The position numbers and the translations under genes are program-made. A model generated the notes under the pieces. The model saw only the letters and a program-made list of their open reading frames with translations, was not told the DNA's origin and made no database searches. A stretch of 64,000 nt of DNA from Biscogniauxia marginata (taxonomy: Eukaryota; Ascomycota; Sordariomycetes; Xylariales; Xylariaceae). Positions 43,230-55,172 of this stretch are shown piece by piece (within the stretch, counting starts at the first letter, position 1; each line of letters begins with the position of its first letter). Location: contig MU404066.1 in assembly GCA_022695795.1 (NCBI GenBank), positions 62,001 to 126,000 on the forward strand. Reading direction: 5' to 3'.

Positions 43230-45076
43230 ATGGCAACCCTGCATATGTCGGCGCACGCCACCCCCCCTACTCCTCAGGCGCTGCAGAGAGTGCCTCAACG
43301 GCTCTCGAATAACCCGCCCCTAATCAATCTTCCGGCTGTGATCAGACATCAGGTTTACTCCTATGTCTTGCCTATCAATACCCAGATCTTTGTCAACGGT
43401 GCATACGCGATGTACCCCGACAGCTGGTGCAATGGCCATCAATGTATAGATGCCGCCGAACGGCATGGATTCACAAATGAAGGCACAGGCTATAACGGCT
43501 TCTCATGCAGACACTTTAATGTGCATCTTGACTTCCTCTTTTGCGTTTGTCGTTTATTCTATGAAGAGGGATCCTACTTTTTCTACTCCAACAACAGTTT
43601 TGTCATCGAGCGCCCAAAATCTCTCAAAAGGCTCGCCCCATCAGCTCTTTCACACATGACCTCGATCAAACTACGTCTCAACGATGCTAAATTCGAGGAG
43701 TGGTTTTCCATCTCGTCTAATAGGCATGCTGCTATTAAGGAATTTATCACCGCCAACCCTCGGTGTCGTGATAGATTAGATGAGTGGCAGGTGAGTACCG
43801 GTGGTAGGAATACTTACCTCTCAGCATTAAAATACCCTAGGGAGCACATTTCCCCTAAACTCGCCTTCCTGTGGACTAGAAGATGGAGCAGCCGCTAAAT
43901 TTATTCAATTCTAATTAGGACGCGGCGTCGTATATCGCTCGACATATCAAGCCTGATCGGGTTGACTTCCAGTTGACTTGCGATCGAACGGATGAAATTA
44001 CGGCGGCCATAGTGCTAGAACCTCTGCGCTGGTTTCCTACCCTAGCCAGCTGCAGTATCAGACTCAGTCAGAAACGCGAAGCAAATGCGCTACGACTCAT
44101 GGCCCGGTATGCGGCCATGCAAGCCATGGGCAAGAACGTGAACCTAGAAGAACCGCCTTTTCCCTACTTTCGGCTGCCCACGGAGATTCGTCAGCACATT
44201 CTCAGCTATACAGATCTGGTGACGCCTCTCAACCGAGTTTGCTGGTCTTGGGGTCTTGGGTATCATCTGATGAGAACGAATTGCAAAGCTCGTAACGGGG
44301 AGAAATATCCTATGTGCCACCCAAATGCGTATAGAGAGTGGGGGCCTCCGGGGACGACGAAAGAGGTCCATGTACGCAGCCAACTTTCCTTGCCTCTTGG
44401 ATGGGGATACAACATTATCCCAGGATTACCTTGCTGGTGCGATAAATGTGAGCGTCACGCCCGTCAATTCCTCAGTTGCCGGCTGTTATGCAGAACAGAC
44501 CCCAGCTTTTTCTGCGACCACGACTACGCTGCTTACTCCCCAAGACGTAACTGCTGGCACCCACCAACGCCATTGTTCCTTGTCAGCAAGGCCTTCTACC
44601 AGGAGGCCCAATACATGTTCTTCACTTCAAACCACTTCCAGGCAGGAAGCCACTGTGAAGCCATCGACAATGCCTGGGCTAAATACGGCATAAAGGCATT
44701 AAGCCACCGTGGCTTTCCTCCATTTGAAATGAAGCTACGGACAGATCTTCTTAGCGATGGAAGCAAGTTCCTGATCAAAGTCGTTCTGGCCGATTCGCTC
44801 AAGTACCTTCGATCCCTACGGCTCGATTTCCTAGACGACCGCACAGGTAAGGACTGGCAGCGTACTCTGAGCTACGTCGGGGACAAGGACATGGACCTAA
44901 GGGTCCTGGAACTGCAGCTTCCCTGGGACGGAGACACGGCCCCGGATGCTAGTGTCAATCAGAGCATATATGCGGCGGCAAGCAAGCACATGTGGGCTAC
45001 CAACAACAAGCGTGACTCTCCCAGACATGGGGATAGGCTTGTTATAGAGATTACTCTTCGAAAAGATATTCAGTGA
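43230..45076 (+). CDS. Fungal F-box-like protein with duplicated domain
   Basis: Two exons: 43230-43790 and 43919-45076, giving 572 residues. Two similar halves are visible. Half one has INLPAVIRHQVYSYVLPINT then LDFLFCVCRLFYEEGSYFFY and SNNSF (about residues 30-130). Half two has FRLPTEIRQHILSYTDLVTP then PLFLVSKAFYQEAQYMFFTS and NHF (about residues 245-415). The LP.EIR..I..Y opening, followed by an FL.VC+.FY.E....FY segment, is the pattern of a large family of fungal F-box-like proteins of unknown role. Cysteine-rich pieces sit between (CWCDKCERHARQFLSCRLLC). The gene therefore seems to be a tandem fusion of two family members. Substrate recognition in ubiquitin ligation is possible but not shown. 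Confidence 0.78.
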
Positions 45077-45936
45077 ACCGCTTTGTCGTGTCTATCAGCA
45101 CACGAAGCAGGCGGATGCTCCGGGAACGATGACAGCAATTCGCTATGCGAGGAAGAACTCGGTGGATGCTAAGTGGGATGAAGTTGGGTGGTGGACGGTG
45201 GATTGGGAGCAAGGCGATGTTTAGGTAATCATCTTCCAGTGTCTGTACCTGCATCCTGTCATGTGAAAATTATAGTTTCGCATTACGCAACAATAATGAA
45301 CTTGCATGTTTCGGCAGCCAGTGCAGAGTTGCCTAACCGTAGTAAGTTAGCGTTGGGTTCGTGGCGTGCGTGTAATCTCCATCCAGACCACGGTTTGCCT
45401 CCTTTATCTTATCAAAGGGGCCTACTAGCGGTAGCATCCTAAGGTAGCTTCCGCTTCCCGACCGGGAACTTTACCTACTGAAACCAAACGACGTAGACAG
45501 CCAACGACGATCACTTAAGTACCCAACTCTACTGCTTTGTCAGGCGTATGGGTATAGCTTGCTGAGAACGGACCTTGGATACGAACACTCAAGGGAAAAA
45601 AAAAAACAGGCGAAGACCAGCTCTTCGTTTACTACAGGCTTTTTAGAGCCCCCTATTCCTTTCTCTCTGCTCTTGCTGAAAGGAGACCCCTTTTTAAAAA
45701 AGCGAGAGCAGCAGACCCCAAAATCCGACCCGAATCTACAAGCTCATCGTCTACTTGGCATCGCCTATCGCCCTCCCGACTAGAGACATACAACAAAGCT
45801 TCATTAACGGAAATCGCCGAAAGGAACTAAATACAGCAGGAGGGGGAGAAAACGGAAGCTGACTCGAGAACCAACCACCTCGAGTAAATTCAGAATTCAA
45901 TAAACTACGAGGAAAAGGTTTAAAGGAGGCCTTGTC
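45077..45936. other. Intergenic, F-box-like to C2H2-like gene
   Basis: 860 bp. A-rich run at about 45597-45606. No gene was recognised. It holds the downstream gene's promoter. Confidence 0.5.
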
Positions 45937-47305
45937 ATGAACCATGAGACCGTGGGATCGCTTTTGGCCGTCATCGCAAACTCGCTGAACGATGGCCTGC
46001 GGATCCTACTATTCGCCGACAAGCGGGCGTGGGGCGACGACGAGTTCGAGCAGCTGCACTTGCTGGAGGATACGCTCGACGAGGCCAAGAAGGACTTCCA
46101 GGAGCTGCCCTTGCTCGTCCACGGCCGGTTCTACTACGAGAATGATCGCAACAGTACGTGTGCATATATCTATTACATATACCTATACCCGGTTCCATAC
46201 CCTTTTCTCTTTACATTGCATCTCTTCAGCCCTCTTGTCTCCCTATTTCTTCTCTTTGCTCTTGTTCCCCGAGTATATAAGTGGTTTTCTAACTTGTAGG
46301 CGCCTGCGCGTCTGACCTTCCACAGTCGAATCCCTCGAGGACCTCCGCGTCTTATGCACGCGCTTCGAGCTACACTCGCAAACCTTCAAGGAATGGGTGC
46401 GCGCGGGCGGGCCCATCAACGCGAGCTGGGCGACCGAGACCCTGACCCTGAAGCGTGACCTGCACCGGGCGCAGTGCCGCGCGGCGCGGCGCATCTACGA
46501 CGAGGCCGGGCAGGCGGCGCTCTCCGCACGGACGCGGTGCCTCGGCGCGCAGCAGGTGCTCCGCGTGCAACGACAGCTAGCGTCGCCGGAGAGCAACGGC
46601 AACAATAGAAATGCCAACGGCACTACGGCACAAGGTTCAGGGCAGCAGCAGCAGCAGTATACATTCCACTACGGAAGCCTCGAGGAGCTGGTCGCGTGCA
46701 ACTCGATGGGTAAGTTCGAGCGCTTCGGCGAGCAGGACATCGCGTTCGTGTGCGACTTCTGCGACGGGTATCTGATTTGGGAGGACCTGCGAGAAATGCC
46801 TAGCCACCCGACAATCCCCCCTCCCCTCCGCCGCGATACCAAAAACAGCAATAACAACACCAACGACCTGTCTACCGAGAACAACAACAACAACGGCGGC
46901 GGCGGTAATAGAAACAGCAGCAGCAACGACAACAACACGACCAACTGGCAAGCGACCGGCTTCGCCATGAGCGACGGCCAGGAGAAGACCATCGTGTTCG
47001 CGCCGGTGGCGATCGCGAACCACCTGCCGCCGGACACGGAGCCGGTCGCGGTCGGGGCCGGGTTCCTGACGGTCCCCGGTGTCCCCGGCGGCGGCGGCGC
47101 CGAGGACTCGTGGCAGTCGCGCGTCCTCTGCCCGCTCTGCGACGCCAACTACCACGAGGAGCCCGGCGATGACGGCGCCGTCGAGCGCGTCCGCCACGCC
47201 CAGGACGAGCGCGGCTACGCCTCCGTCGCCGCCCTCCGCGAGCACCTCGAGTGGAGCCACGCCAGCCTCCTGGCCCCGAGCGCCGGGAGCTGCGGCGTCA
47301 TGTGA
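45937..47305 (+). CDS. C2H2-like zinc-binding protein, unknown
   Basis: Two exons: 45937-46153 and 46326-47305, giving 398 residues. I do not recognise the family. The first 190 residues look helical and well structured (LLAVIANSLNDGLRILLF, LHLLEDTLDEAKKDFQELP, CTRFELHSQTFKEWVRAGGP). Two Cys pairs follow: C215-x2-C218 in FVCDFCDGYLIW, and C341-x2-C344 in VLCPLCDANYHEE, with HLEWSH near the end. The latter could form a C2H2-type zinc site. Between them are Asn-rich (NNNNNGGGGNRNSSSN) and Gln-rich low-complexity runs. The last exon is strongly C/G-biased at third codon positions. A long GA microsatellite begins a few bases after the stop codon. Confidence 0.75.
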
Positions 47306-47307
47306 AA

Positions 47308-47395
<88 letters not shown>

Positions 47396-47918
47396 TAGAG
47401 AGATAGAGAGAGAGAGCCCGGGAAAGAGGGAGAAGAAAAGAGTATGGGGTTGATTAATGTTTATCTGGGGGTTTGGGGTGTTGGAGGGTTGAAAGTTGAG
47501 CGGGGAGTTGATGGGAAAGGGAAAATGGAAATGAGGGTAGACTTTTCACGAGAGGAGATGGGGGATGCGAGATGCGGATGGTGAGATTTGAAAAGGTAGG
47601 GGAAGATATTGCATTCGAATCCTCTTTCCTCCCCTTCCTCCCCCTTTTTTTATTTCCCTTTGTTTTCATAAATCGGTGTTCATTACTTTTTTCTTTCTTT
47701 TTTTATTAATATAGGGAAGCGGGAAAAACGGCCACCGTCATCATCAGAGGGAGATGGAATTTACTACGCATTACTTACTGAATACTAGACAGCGTGGCGT
47801 CTCGGGGGAGCAAAGCAAGGGCGATTATTGTTATTGTTATTGTTATTTTTACCTACCTATCTTCATTTTTATTTTTAATTAGACTAGGGAATTTAGAAAA
47901 AGGAAGGATGGGGCGCTA

Positions 47919-47950
<32 letters not shown>

Positions 47951-48548
47951 AGAGAGAATTATACGGTTGCTATTATTTATTTTGTACATAATCCTGGGTC
48001 GATTCCCTTTCGCATTTTTCGAGGGTTAAATATTAGAGCGAACAAAGCATGGCATAGCGAACAAACTAATGAAAATATCTGACCATACTAAATTTTTTCT
48101 TTTCTTCTTTCTTAATTATGTTAGAATCACGAGGCAATGCTTCTTTTCCTTTTCTTTTAATACGATCTAGCAAGATAGGCCTGTAGTGCATTTAGAGTAT
48201 AGATGCGTATCCTGGCCTTGCTGGTCTAGCATGGTAATAATACCAACCACTATAATCCATCATCATATATACACACAAAAACACTGTACATTGGGATGGC
48301 CATTCGTGGGGATATATATATGTAAATGCATATTCTTTTCCTCGGCGCTCCCAACTTTCATCTACCCCTTCCCTATATCACCCCTTATAATCGGGCCTAT
48401 ATTCGCCGTGGACTTGAATTAACCTCCCTCCCCTCTACCCCTAACTTTATCCCATACTCCTTCTACTCCAGACAGCGGCGCAAAAAAAAAAAGGGTCCCA
48501 ACTATTAGAAAAAAAAAAGGGGGGGGGGGGGTTACCCAGAAAATTCCG
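47306..48548. other. Convergent intergenic region with microsatellites
   Basis: 1.2 kb between convergent genes, dominated by simple sequence: a long GA/GATA tract (separate entry), another GA run near 47920-47941, a TTATTG repeat near 47828-47849, and A/G homopolymers at 48482-48531. No gene was seen. Confidence 0.6.
47308..47418. repeat. Compound (GA)n/(GAGATA)n microsatellite
   Basis: About 110 bp of GA dinucleotides, interrupted at regular distances by single T bases (GATAGA). It starts directly after the stop codon at 47303-47305. Confidence 0.95.
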
Positions 48549-49471
48549 TCAGAAGAAGCGTAACCAGATGAACAGCAGGACGATGAAGGCGAAGACGCCT
48601 ATGGGGGCGTACTGCTTGATGAGCAGGTCCCAGTTGATCTTGACGGCGGCGCGGCGGTACTTCTTGCTGTCGTCGCGCAGGCGGGAGCTCATCTCGCCCA
48701 TGCGCTCGAGGCTGTCGCCGCGGTAGAGCAGGTCCTCGATGTTCTTGGTCATGACCTTTGTGACGTCGCGGAGCTCGTCGTTGAGCTTGTCGAGGTTCTG
48801 GGCGGCGCGGGCGTCGGCGTAGGTGGCCTTGGTGCGGCCAATGAAGGTGTCGAACTCCATGAAGGCGTAGGGCCGCAGCGTCGGGCTGCGCAGCTGCGCG
48901 GCCGAGTACGAGTTGGAGAACTCGGCCGACAGGTCCGACAGGTAGGTGAAGGCGAGCTTGCGCGGGTACGACCGCTCGCAGATGCAGAGGAAGACTATCT
49001 CGTCGGCGATGAGGTAGCTGTAGAGGTGGTGGGGGTGGTGGTGGCGGCAGTGTTAGCCGCTGTTATGATACCCGGCTGCGGGTGCTGCGGAATGGGAGAT
49101 GGGAGAGCTAGAGGGGGAGGGGATTCCGTACTGGAGTGTATAGTTCCCGCTCTCAATGCTGGCTTGCTGTTCGGAATTGCGGTTTAGTCTTCGCAGGATC
49201 AGCTTGATTTGCGACTTGACTTCGGCCAGGGAGGACTCTGTCTGTAGCGTTTATGGATCGAATCGTCAGCTTTTGCCAGCGTTCATGGCAGGTTGGGTAC
49301 ATATCGCATACTTGTTCATCGTCGACCGAGGCGCATAGCATCAAGCCTATATAGGTAGCATCGCGGATCAGCGGGGGATGGTTTTCGCAGAGAAGATAGA
49401 TGGCAACAAGGACAGGTATAGGTATTATACGCACCGTCGCCCAGCCGAGCTATCTGTGTTGATCTGATCAT
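48549..49471 (-). CDS. SEC22: R-SNARE Sec22
   Basis: Vesicle SNARE for transport between ER and Golgi. Four exons: 49471-49435, 49346-49312, 49241-49132 and 49017-48549, giving 216 residues, the normal length. The longin domain covers residues 1-125: MIRSTQIARLGDGLML, ASVDDEQ, SLAEVKSQIKLILRRLNR, YLIADEIVFLCICERSYPRK. The SNARE helix (about 133-190) carries the zero-layer Arg in DLLYRGDSLERM. The C-terminal anchor is IGVFAFIVLLFIWLRF. The two first exons are 37 and 35 bp, and were placed by frame continuity and family identity. It is divergent from the ASXH gene. Confidence 0.95.
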
Positions 49472-50299
49472 TATGCTATGCCTCTATGTTGTGCAACTAA
49501 AGGGACGGATCCCAAATTTCGCCGGGGAGTCGTTTGGCTACGTTGCCTGCCTACTCAGACAAAGATGGGTAGTCGTGCTGTGGTGTACGTGTCTCCAAAG
49601 CAAGCTGCAGGCCTCCTTCTATGTCGTCTTTGAATTAATGTCAATTCCGCTAGAGACAGTTTGTCGAGTTTTGTTTTTTACTAGGTCAAGGTTTTGGTGA
49701 AACAATGTGTAGGCAGACTCTGTCTTGTGTTCCTTTCAGTGGATGGTGATGTCGTTTTTGTGAAGTTGTCTTTTTTGAGAGGTACCCCCGAATTACCTGA
49801 GAGCAACAACGTCAGGGGATGCAAGGGGGGGTTCTTTTAAATGGGTCTCACATTAGCTCTAGCGGACGGACCATGTTGCGGCTAAAGCTGCTGTTAGCAC
49901 TAGTTGGCTAGCGCATTTCCCTTTCTGGGGGAGTGGATGTTTTCCATCGCTCATTTGTCACTCTACTTGAGCCGCATAGCCTTTCTCATCAGCATGTCTC
50001 TGCATCACAAACCACGACGACGACAAGAACTATCAACACTAAGTACCTACAATTACTCACACCGCCTTGGCAGAAGGGCAGAAACTCTCATTGTCGACAC
50101 CAGTGCCCATTAATAAATACTCCACGCGTTACTGCTGTCTCGCTACTATAAATCATTTCCTGTGCTAAATCCATGCCTTGCCGTAGACCCAATGTCGTCA
50201 CACACCACTTCCTCTCTTCCATTATTACACTGGTCAACGCCTAATCAACTTTACTGACCACACCATCGCCCTCACAATTACAACACAACTCTCGCCAAG
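49472..50299. promoter_or_regulatory. Divergent promoter region SEC22/ASXH
   Basis: 828 bp containing both promoters. The ASXH side has a CT/CA-rich leader. No recognised site. Confidence 0.45.
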
Positions 50300-51573
50300 A
50301 TGCCGCGTAAAAAGAACGCCGGCAGGTCGCGCACGCCTCTCTCGGCTCCCCTCGAGCCAACTAGAAGATCAACCAGATCCCGCAAGAAGCCTTCTGTCGT
50401 CACTAATGCTTCCTCCGAGGATGAGCTAGCCGTGCAGAACTTGGCTGCCCTTCAGAGCATCACGAACCCTGCCACCCAGGAAGTCCAAGATGAGATTGTC
50501 GCATATCCTCCCAGCAAGAAGGAGGACCCCCAGGAGCACATTGCCGACACAACCACAGTCCACAAAACTCAGAACCATCATGAGGTCAAAGAAACCAACC
50601 TTATGGGCTGTGGGTTTCTTAAAAACACTGGATCCAAGAGGCGATCTGTCGGCGATGATGAAGATGAACTTGTTGACGGAACCCAACCGGCCGTCAAGAA
50701 ACCAAAGGTCATCATCAAACAGTCCGAGTCTCGTCCCATGGGTACCAAGAGGGGCAAGTCAAAATGGGACGATCCCGAGGAAATGCTGACCAACCCCAAC
50801 GCGCCCCTCGCAAAGGCCAAGCTTCGCGTAAGTTCTACCTACCTGAGCATCTAATCTACCCTTACAAGCATCCATCATCCCTCCAATAAATCTATCTACG
50901 CACCATTGCTAACACCGCCCAATAGAACCTCCTCTGCAGCTCTCGTGCCTGGGATATCCTGAGCACCGAAGAGAAGCAGCAGATCCTGTCCAAGTTTCCA
51001 GACCAGCAAGAAATCCTCGAGCCTGGAACAGAGGACGCGCGGCCCAACGTCGCTTCACTACGGAACAATAACAACTTCCGCCACGACGTAGCTCGCTACC
51101 AGGAGGACCTGGCGCAGGGCCGGCACGATCCAGAGTGGATCCGTCAGGCCTTGGCCGCCCATCGCAAACGCGAGCTAGGCCTGTACAACGTGTTCCTCGA
51201 GCGCCGGTTCGTAGAGGACTGGGGAATGAAGATGCTGTCCCGGCCGTCGCAGACACAGGCAGGCCCGGGCCGCGCAGAGAACGGAGAGCTCGCCGGCGGT
51301 CGCGACGGCAGCGGTGGTAGTCCTAAGGTTAGTGGTTCCGTGGTCGACGAGTCCGGTGAGGTCAAGGCTGCTGCTAAGGCTCGTGTGAACGGGGAAGAAG
51401 GGACAACCAGGGAGGAGACGGAGACTATGGGCGGCAGCGACGTCGCAGGTACAGGGCCCGCTGATGAAGCTCATGGCTCTATTCAGGTTCACCTAGGAGA
51501 GCCCGCTGATGATGTTTCTGCCATTGCTACTACTGCTGGCACTGCTGGTACTGCTGAGCAGTCGACCACCTAA
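50300..51573 (+). CDS. Asx-homology (ASXH/DEUBAD) domain protein
   Basis: Two exons: 50300-50827 and 50926-51573, giving 391 residues. The N-terminal third is basic and disordered (RRSTRSRKKPS), with a Lys-rich putative nuclear signal (KKPKVIIK). The ASXH domain spans about residues 155-290: KSKWDDPEEMLTNPNAPLAK, LLCSSRAWDILSTEEKQQIL, SKFPDQQEIL, FRHDVARYQEDLAQGRHDPE, ALAAHRKRELGLYN. In animals this domain in ASXL proteins activates the BAP1 deubiquitinase of histone H2A. Fungal proteins of this type are nuclear and little studied. The C-terminus is disordered, rich in Gly, Ser, Thr and Glu. Confidence 0.87.
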
Positions 51574-54000
51574 AAAAAAGATCAAGGTCGATATTACATC
51601 ATCATCATGGTCGCCATCACGACCTTACATGTAATTACATGAAAATGATATGGGACACACGACGGATGCCCTTCACCGGGTTAATGATAAATTCTGAAGG
51701 TTCAAGAGGGAAATGGTAGACGAAATAAAAGCTTCTATGTGAGGGAGTTTTTTTCTATGATAATGATGATATTATTCTACGCTTTCAGGCCAGATCACAC
51801 GCGCACACTTCCGCTGAATAGGGTAAATGCATAATCGTTCACTGTAGTTAAGCATGGAAATACCTGAATGCCACCTCGATACAAGCATCCTAGGGGTGGG
51901 CCGGAGACGTGACAGTGTAGCACAACTCTCAGTGTTTTTAGGTACCTGGGCATGTCAAATATCTACTTTGGGTAGTTAGTTAGCCATTCCGGACGCCGCA
52001 TCTATAAAAAAAAAACACTCTTAAAAATGGAAAACTCGGAAGGGGGAATAGCTATTAAAGGAAAAAGAAACATATAACATTAAAAATTCGCTAGTTATTA
52101 TTAAACTAACTATGAAAATTAATATTAATAAAGCTCTAATGTAAATAAGGTTATAAAGTTAAATAAAATAAGGTTTACTATATATTAAGTGGAGATCGAG
52201 ACACGAATATCTCGGCTGTGTATAGGGCTAGAGTCCATCCATGGCTAAAGTAGTGGCGAGGTCTTGAACGACGAGGAACTGTCCCAAACTCCGAGGTCCA
52301 GAACCGCTGGCCAGACTCGCTAGTGTATAAGAACACAGGAGCCCTCATCTGTGGAGATCTCCTGCCACTCGTTCCTCCGAGTCTCGAACTTGTGAACCCT
52401 CGGCACCTCCAAAGCGGACTGTCCCGCGCTCGACCCTCGGTTTCGACAAAGATGGACCCTGGGCTACTTGTAACCTCTCCAGCTCTGGGTGACTCGTCCG
52501 GGGGGGGGGGGGGGGGGGGGTTGTTCAAGGTGTGGCCCATCCAATGAGTGGACGTAGCTTTACCAGAGATCCCAAGTGCCAGAAATGCAAGAAGGGTTTC
52601 GACATGTGCCGGTCTGGAATACCATACCATGGTCAGTCCTCACAAGGCTAGGGGCGCTAGGCCACTCGAGCCTTGGAAATACACGCCAGGCCATCCTGGA
52701 TAACGACCCCTGGAGCATGACGCTCCAGACGGCTCGGCTCGCTATGGGGAAGGAGAGCCGCCAACAGACTTATCTTGGCACAGCCCCGACTCGGGCCAGA
52801 CATACCCGATATCTATCAGATCCCTCCGATGATCCCGTTACACATCTCGATGATGGCTGCCAAGGTCCGGGGAACCCTCCCGGGACTGAGAAGAGAGCTC
52901 CGCATTTCCGATGTGCCTTGAGTAAAGTTCTGAGGATCACTTCGCGATGGGCGAGCCCCCAGCGTGTTGTCCAGCCTGATGGACGGGCTTGCTTGAGTTG
53001 ACACCGGCGGAGCTATAACGGCTCTCGCCCCCCTAATAGAATCGCGATACAACCTTTCATTTCCTCAACGACCTCCTCTTTTTCTTCCCCTTCTTTCTTA
53101 TTGTAGGGATTAGTTTAACGAGATTGCTCGAGAGAAAAAAAAGGGAGAAGGGGGGGAGGGGGGTGGTGTCAAAAACTAAGATCAGTACATACGTACCTAG
53201 ATATCATCAAGTCTTTTTCAGTTTCCAAGTCTCCCTACCTACATAGGTACTACCAGGTAGTACAGCAACAGAACAGAACAGGACGGACGGACGGTTAATT
53301 GGGGTTTTTTTTTAAACGATCGGAAACGTTGAGTGGTTATTATCATTATCTGTTGAGTACCTAGGTAGCGAAACGGCAGGGTTTTTTTTTGATCCCTCGT
53401 CGAGAAGAAGCCACAATACCCCAGCCGCAAGGACGACGACGACAACGGATTTCTTCCTGCATCCAAACTATGCGGGACTTCTTCCCCACCTTCCTCTTCC
53501 TCCTTCCCACGACCTCATCCTTCCCCTTTCTTTTCACATTAACAGAAAAAACCAAACTTTTAGTTTTTTCTTTGTAATCATCTCCCTCTACCCCCTCCCC
53601 CTTTCCCCTATCGACTTTCAATAAATCATATCTGACAGTACTAGAGCATGGCCCAACAAACCCTAGGAGGGGAAAACAAGAATAAAAAATTTTTGTACAC
53701 GAATAATCCTACACGGCTCAGGGAATAATTAATGAGTGCTATTAAGCAAACCCAAAAAGTTTAAACCTAGGCCCCGATGATTGGACAAGTTAGCAAATTG
53801 AACCAAGCAGCAAACGCCCCGTCATATGCCCTCTTCGTCCATTTGAGTAACGATCGTTTCCCCGTACGTGGTTCAATCCAGAATATATCCCGTCGGCTCC
53901 GAAACCAAGTTAAAAAGCCTACTCCCCCCTAGTTTGTGTATAGCGAATGTAATGCACCATAGAAGTGATGCGAGATTGAATTAAGTTGTTCGTCTTTTTT
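51574..54000. other. 2.4-kb intergenic region with decayed repeat
   Basis: Three parts. 51574-51990 is ordinary 3' sequence. About 51996-52190 is strongly AT-rich. About 52190-53040 is GC-balanced, with a 20-bp G run and open frames on both strands but no convincing gene; a plus-frame segment near 52553-52630 contains CQKCKKGFDMC, which has the first half of a Zn2Cys6 spacing. 53040-54000 has homopolymers and CT-rich tracts. The abrupt composition change fits an old inserted element. Confidence 0.5.
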
Positions 54001-55172
54001 TCATTGGGTTTTAGTAGATGCCTTCTTCTCTTCGGCTTCCAAGCCGTTTGCGGCATTTATCCTCGAGCGTGCGTATTTGAGGGTAGTGTCGCCCTTCCAG
54101 GTAGTTCCTAGGAACCTGTCCCAGAAGGTGAAGAAGGGCTGGGAGAAGTTGGTCTTGATGCCCCAGCTCTGGTGGTGGATGTCGTGGTACGCTGCATTGT
54201 TGCCGGTTATGCGCTGTATCGGATCCCAGGGGAGTGCATATCCGCAGTGGTCATCTACGGTTTTGATAGTGGATAAGATAAAGAAGAGAATGCCTTGTCG
54301 CGCAGTCATGCCGGCGACTTTGTACGCGAGACCCGCACCAACCGTGTCGAGGAGGAAACCCTCCAATGGGTGGTTGTACAGCGCGCCGTAGGCGTAGGGA
54401 ACATAGAGCCGGTGGTGTCTCGAGTGGAACTTGGCTGCAGGATTGTCAGTGCGTTATTTTCTAGGAAAAGGGGAATGGATCGCTTACCGTAGAGCCACTT
54501 GTTCATGTGCATTGTCCGGTGAAGGAAGTATTGCCAGGTGTCGAGGACGGTGGCGGCGAGGACGATCTGGAGACCAGGAATGACGGCATAGTAGATGGCT
54601 TTCGCGACAATCATCTCCCAGGCGACGAAAGCCGGTACCGAGGATCCACTGGATGCGTCGAGGCCGGAGCTGAGGAAAGGATAGTGGCCACCGGCAAGCG
54701 CGCCAGCGAGCAGGGGATGCGATACGGCCATGTTCTTAGAGATGGTGGCGGCGTTCAGTCCGAGCAAGCCGAGCACGGCGGGCAGGGCTCTCTGTGCCAG
54801 GCGAACGCGAGTGGCCCAGACAGCGACGTCATAGTTTTCCATGCCGGTCAATTGCGGCGGATCGGTATAACCCAGGACGAAGGCCATGACGATCTGGATG
54901 ATCTGCTGGAGGATGACATCGCGCAGAACCTCGAATCGCGTGGCTCGGTTACGCTGGGCGATCTCGGCGGGAGTGTGCAGGCGGTATTGCGGCAGCAGGT
55001 CGTAGACGTCGATGATGTGGAAGAAGGTGGACACAACCCAGTAGGCAGCTATGGGAGCGAAGATGGACAGGTAGAAGTCGGGGAACCACGATATCAGGTC
55101 GGGGGTCTCGACGAGGGTGTAGGACGGCAGCGGAGGGAGGTCGGTGACGGACGTCAAATTGGTGGTAGCCAT
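54001..55172 (-). CDS. SUR2: Sphinganine C4-hydroxylase
   Basis: ER enzyme that hydroxylates C4 of dihydrosphingosine to make phytosphingosine. Two exons: 55172-54488 and 54434-54001, giving 372 residues. The start is the ATG at 55172; the upstream extension of the frame begins at TTG. It belongs to the fatty-acid hydroxylase superfamily with diiron His motifs: HRTMH (after WQYFL), HSRHH (made across the splice junction as KFHSRHHRLYVP) and HDIHHQSWG. The NHPLEGFLLDT and FFTFWDRFLGTTW segments are also typical. Several hydrophobic membrane helices occur in the first half (FYLSIFAPIAAYWVVSTFF). It is divergent from TCTP. Confidence 0.95.
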
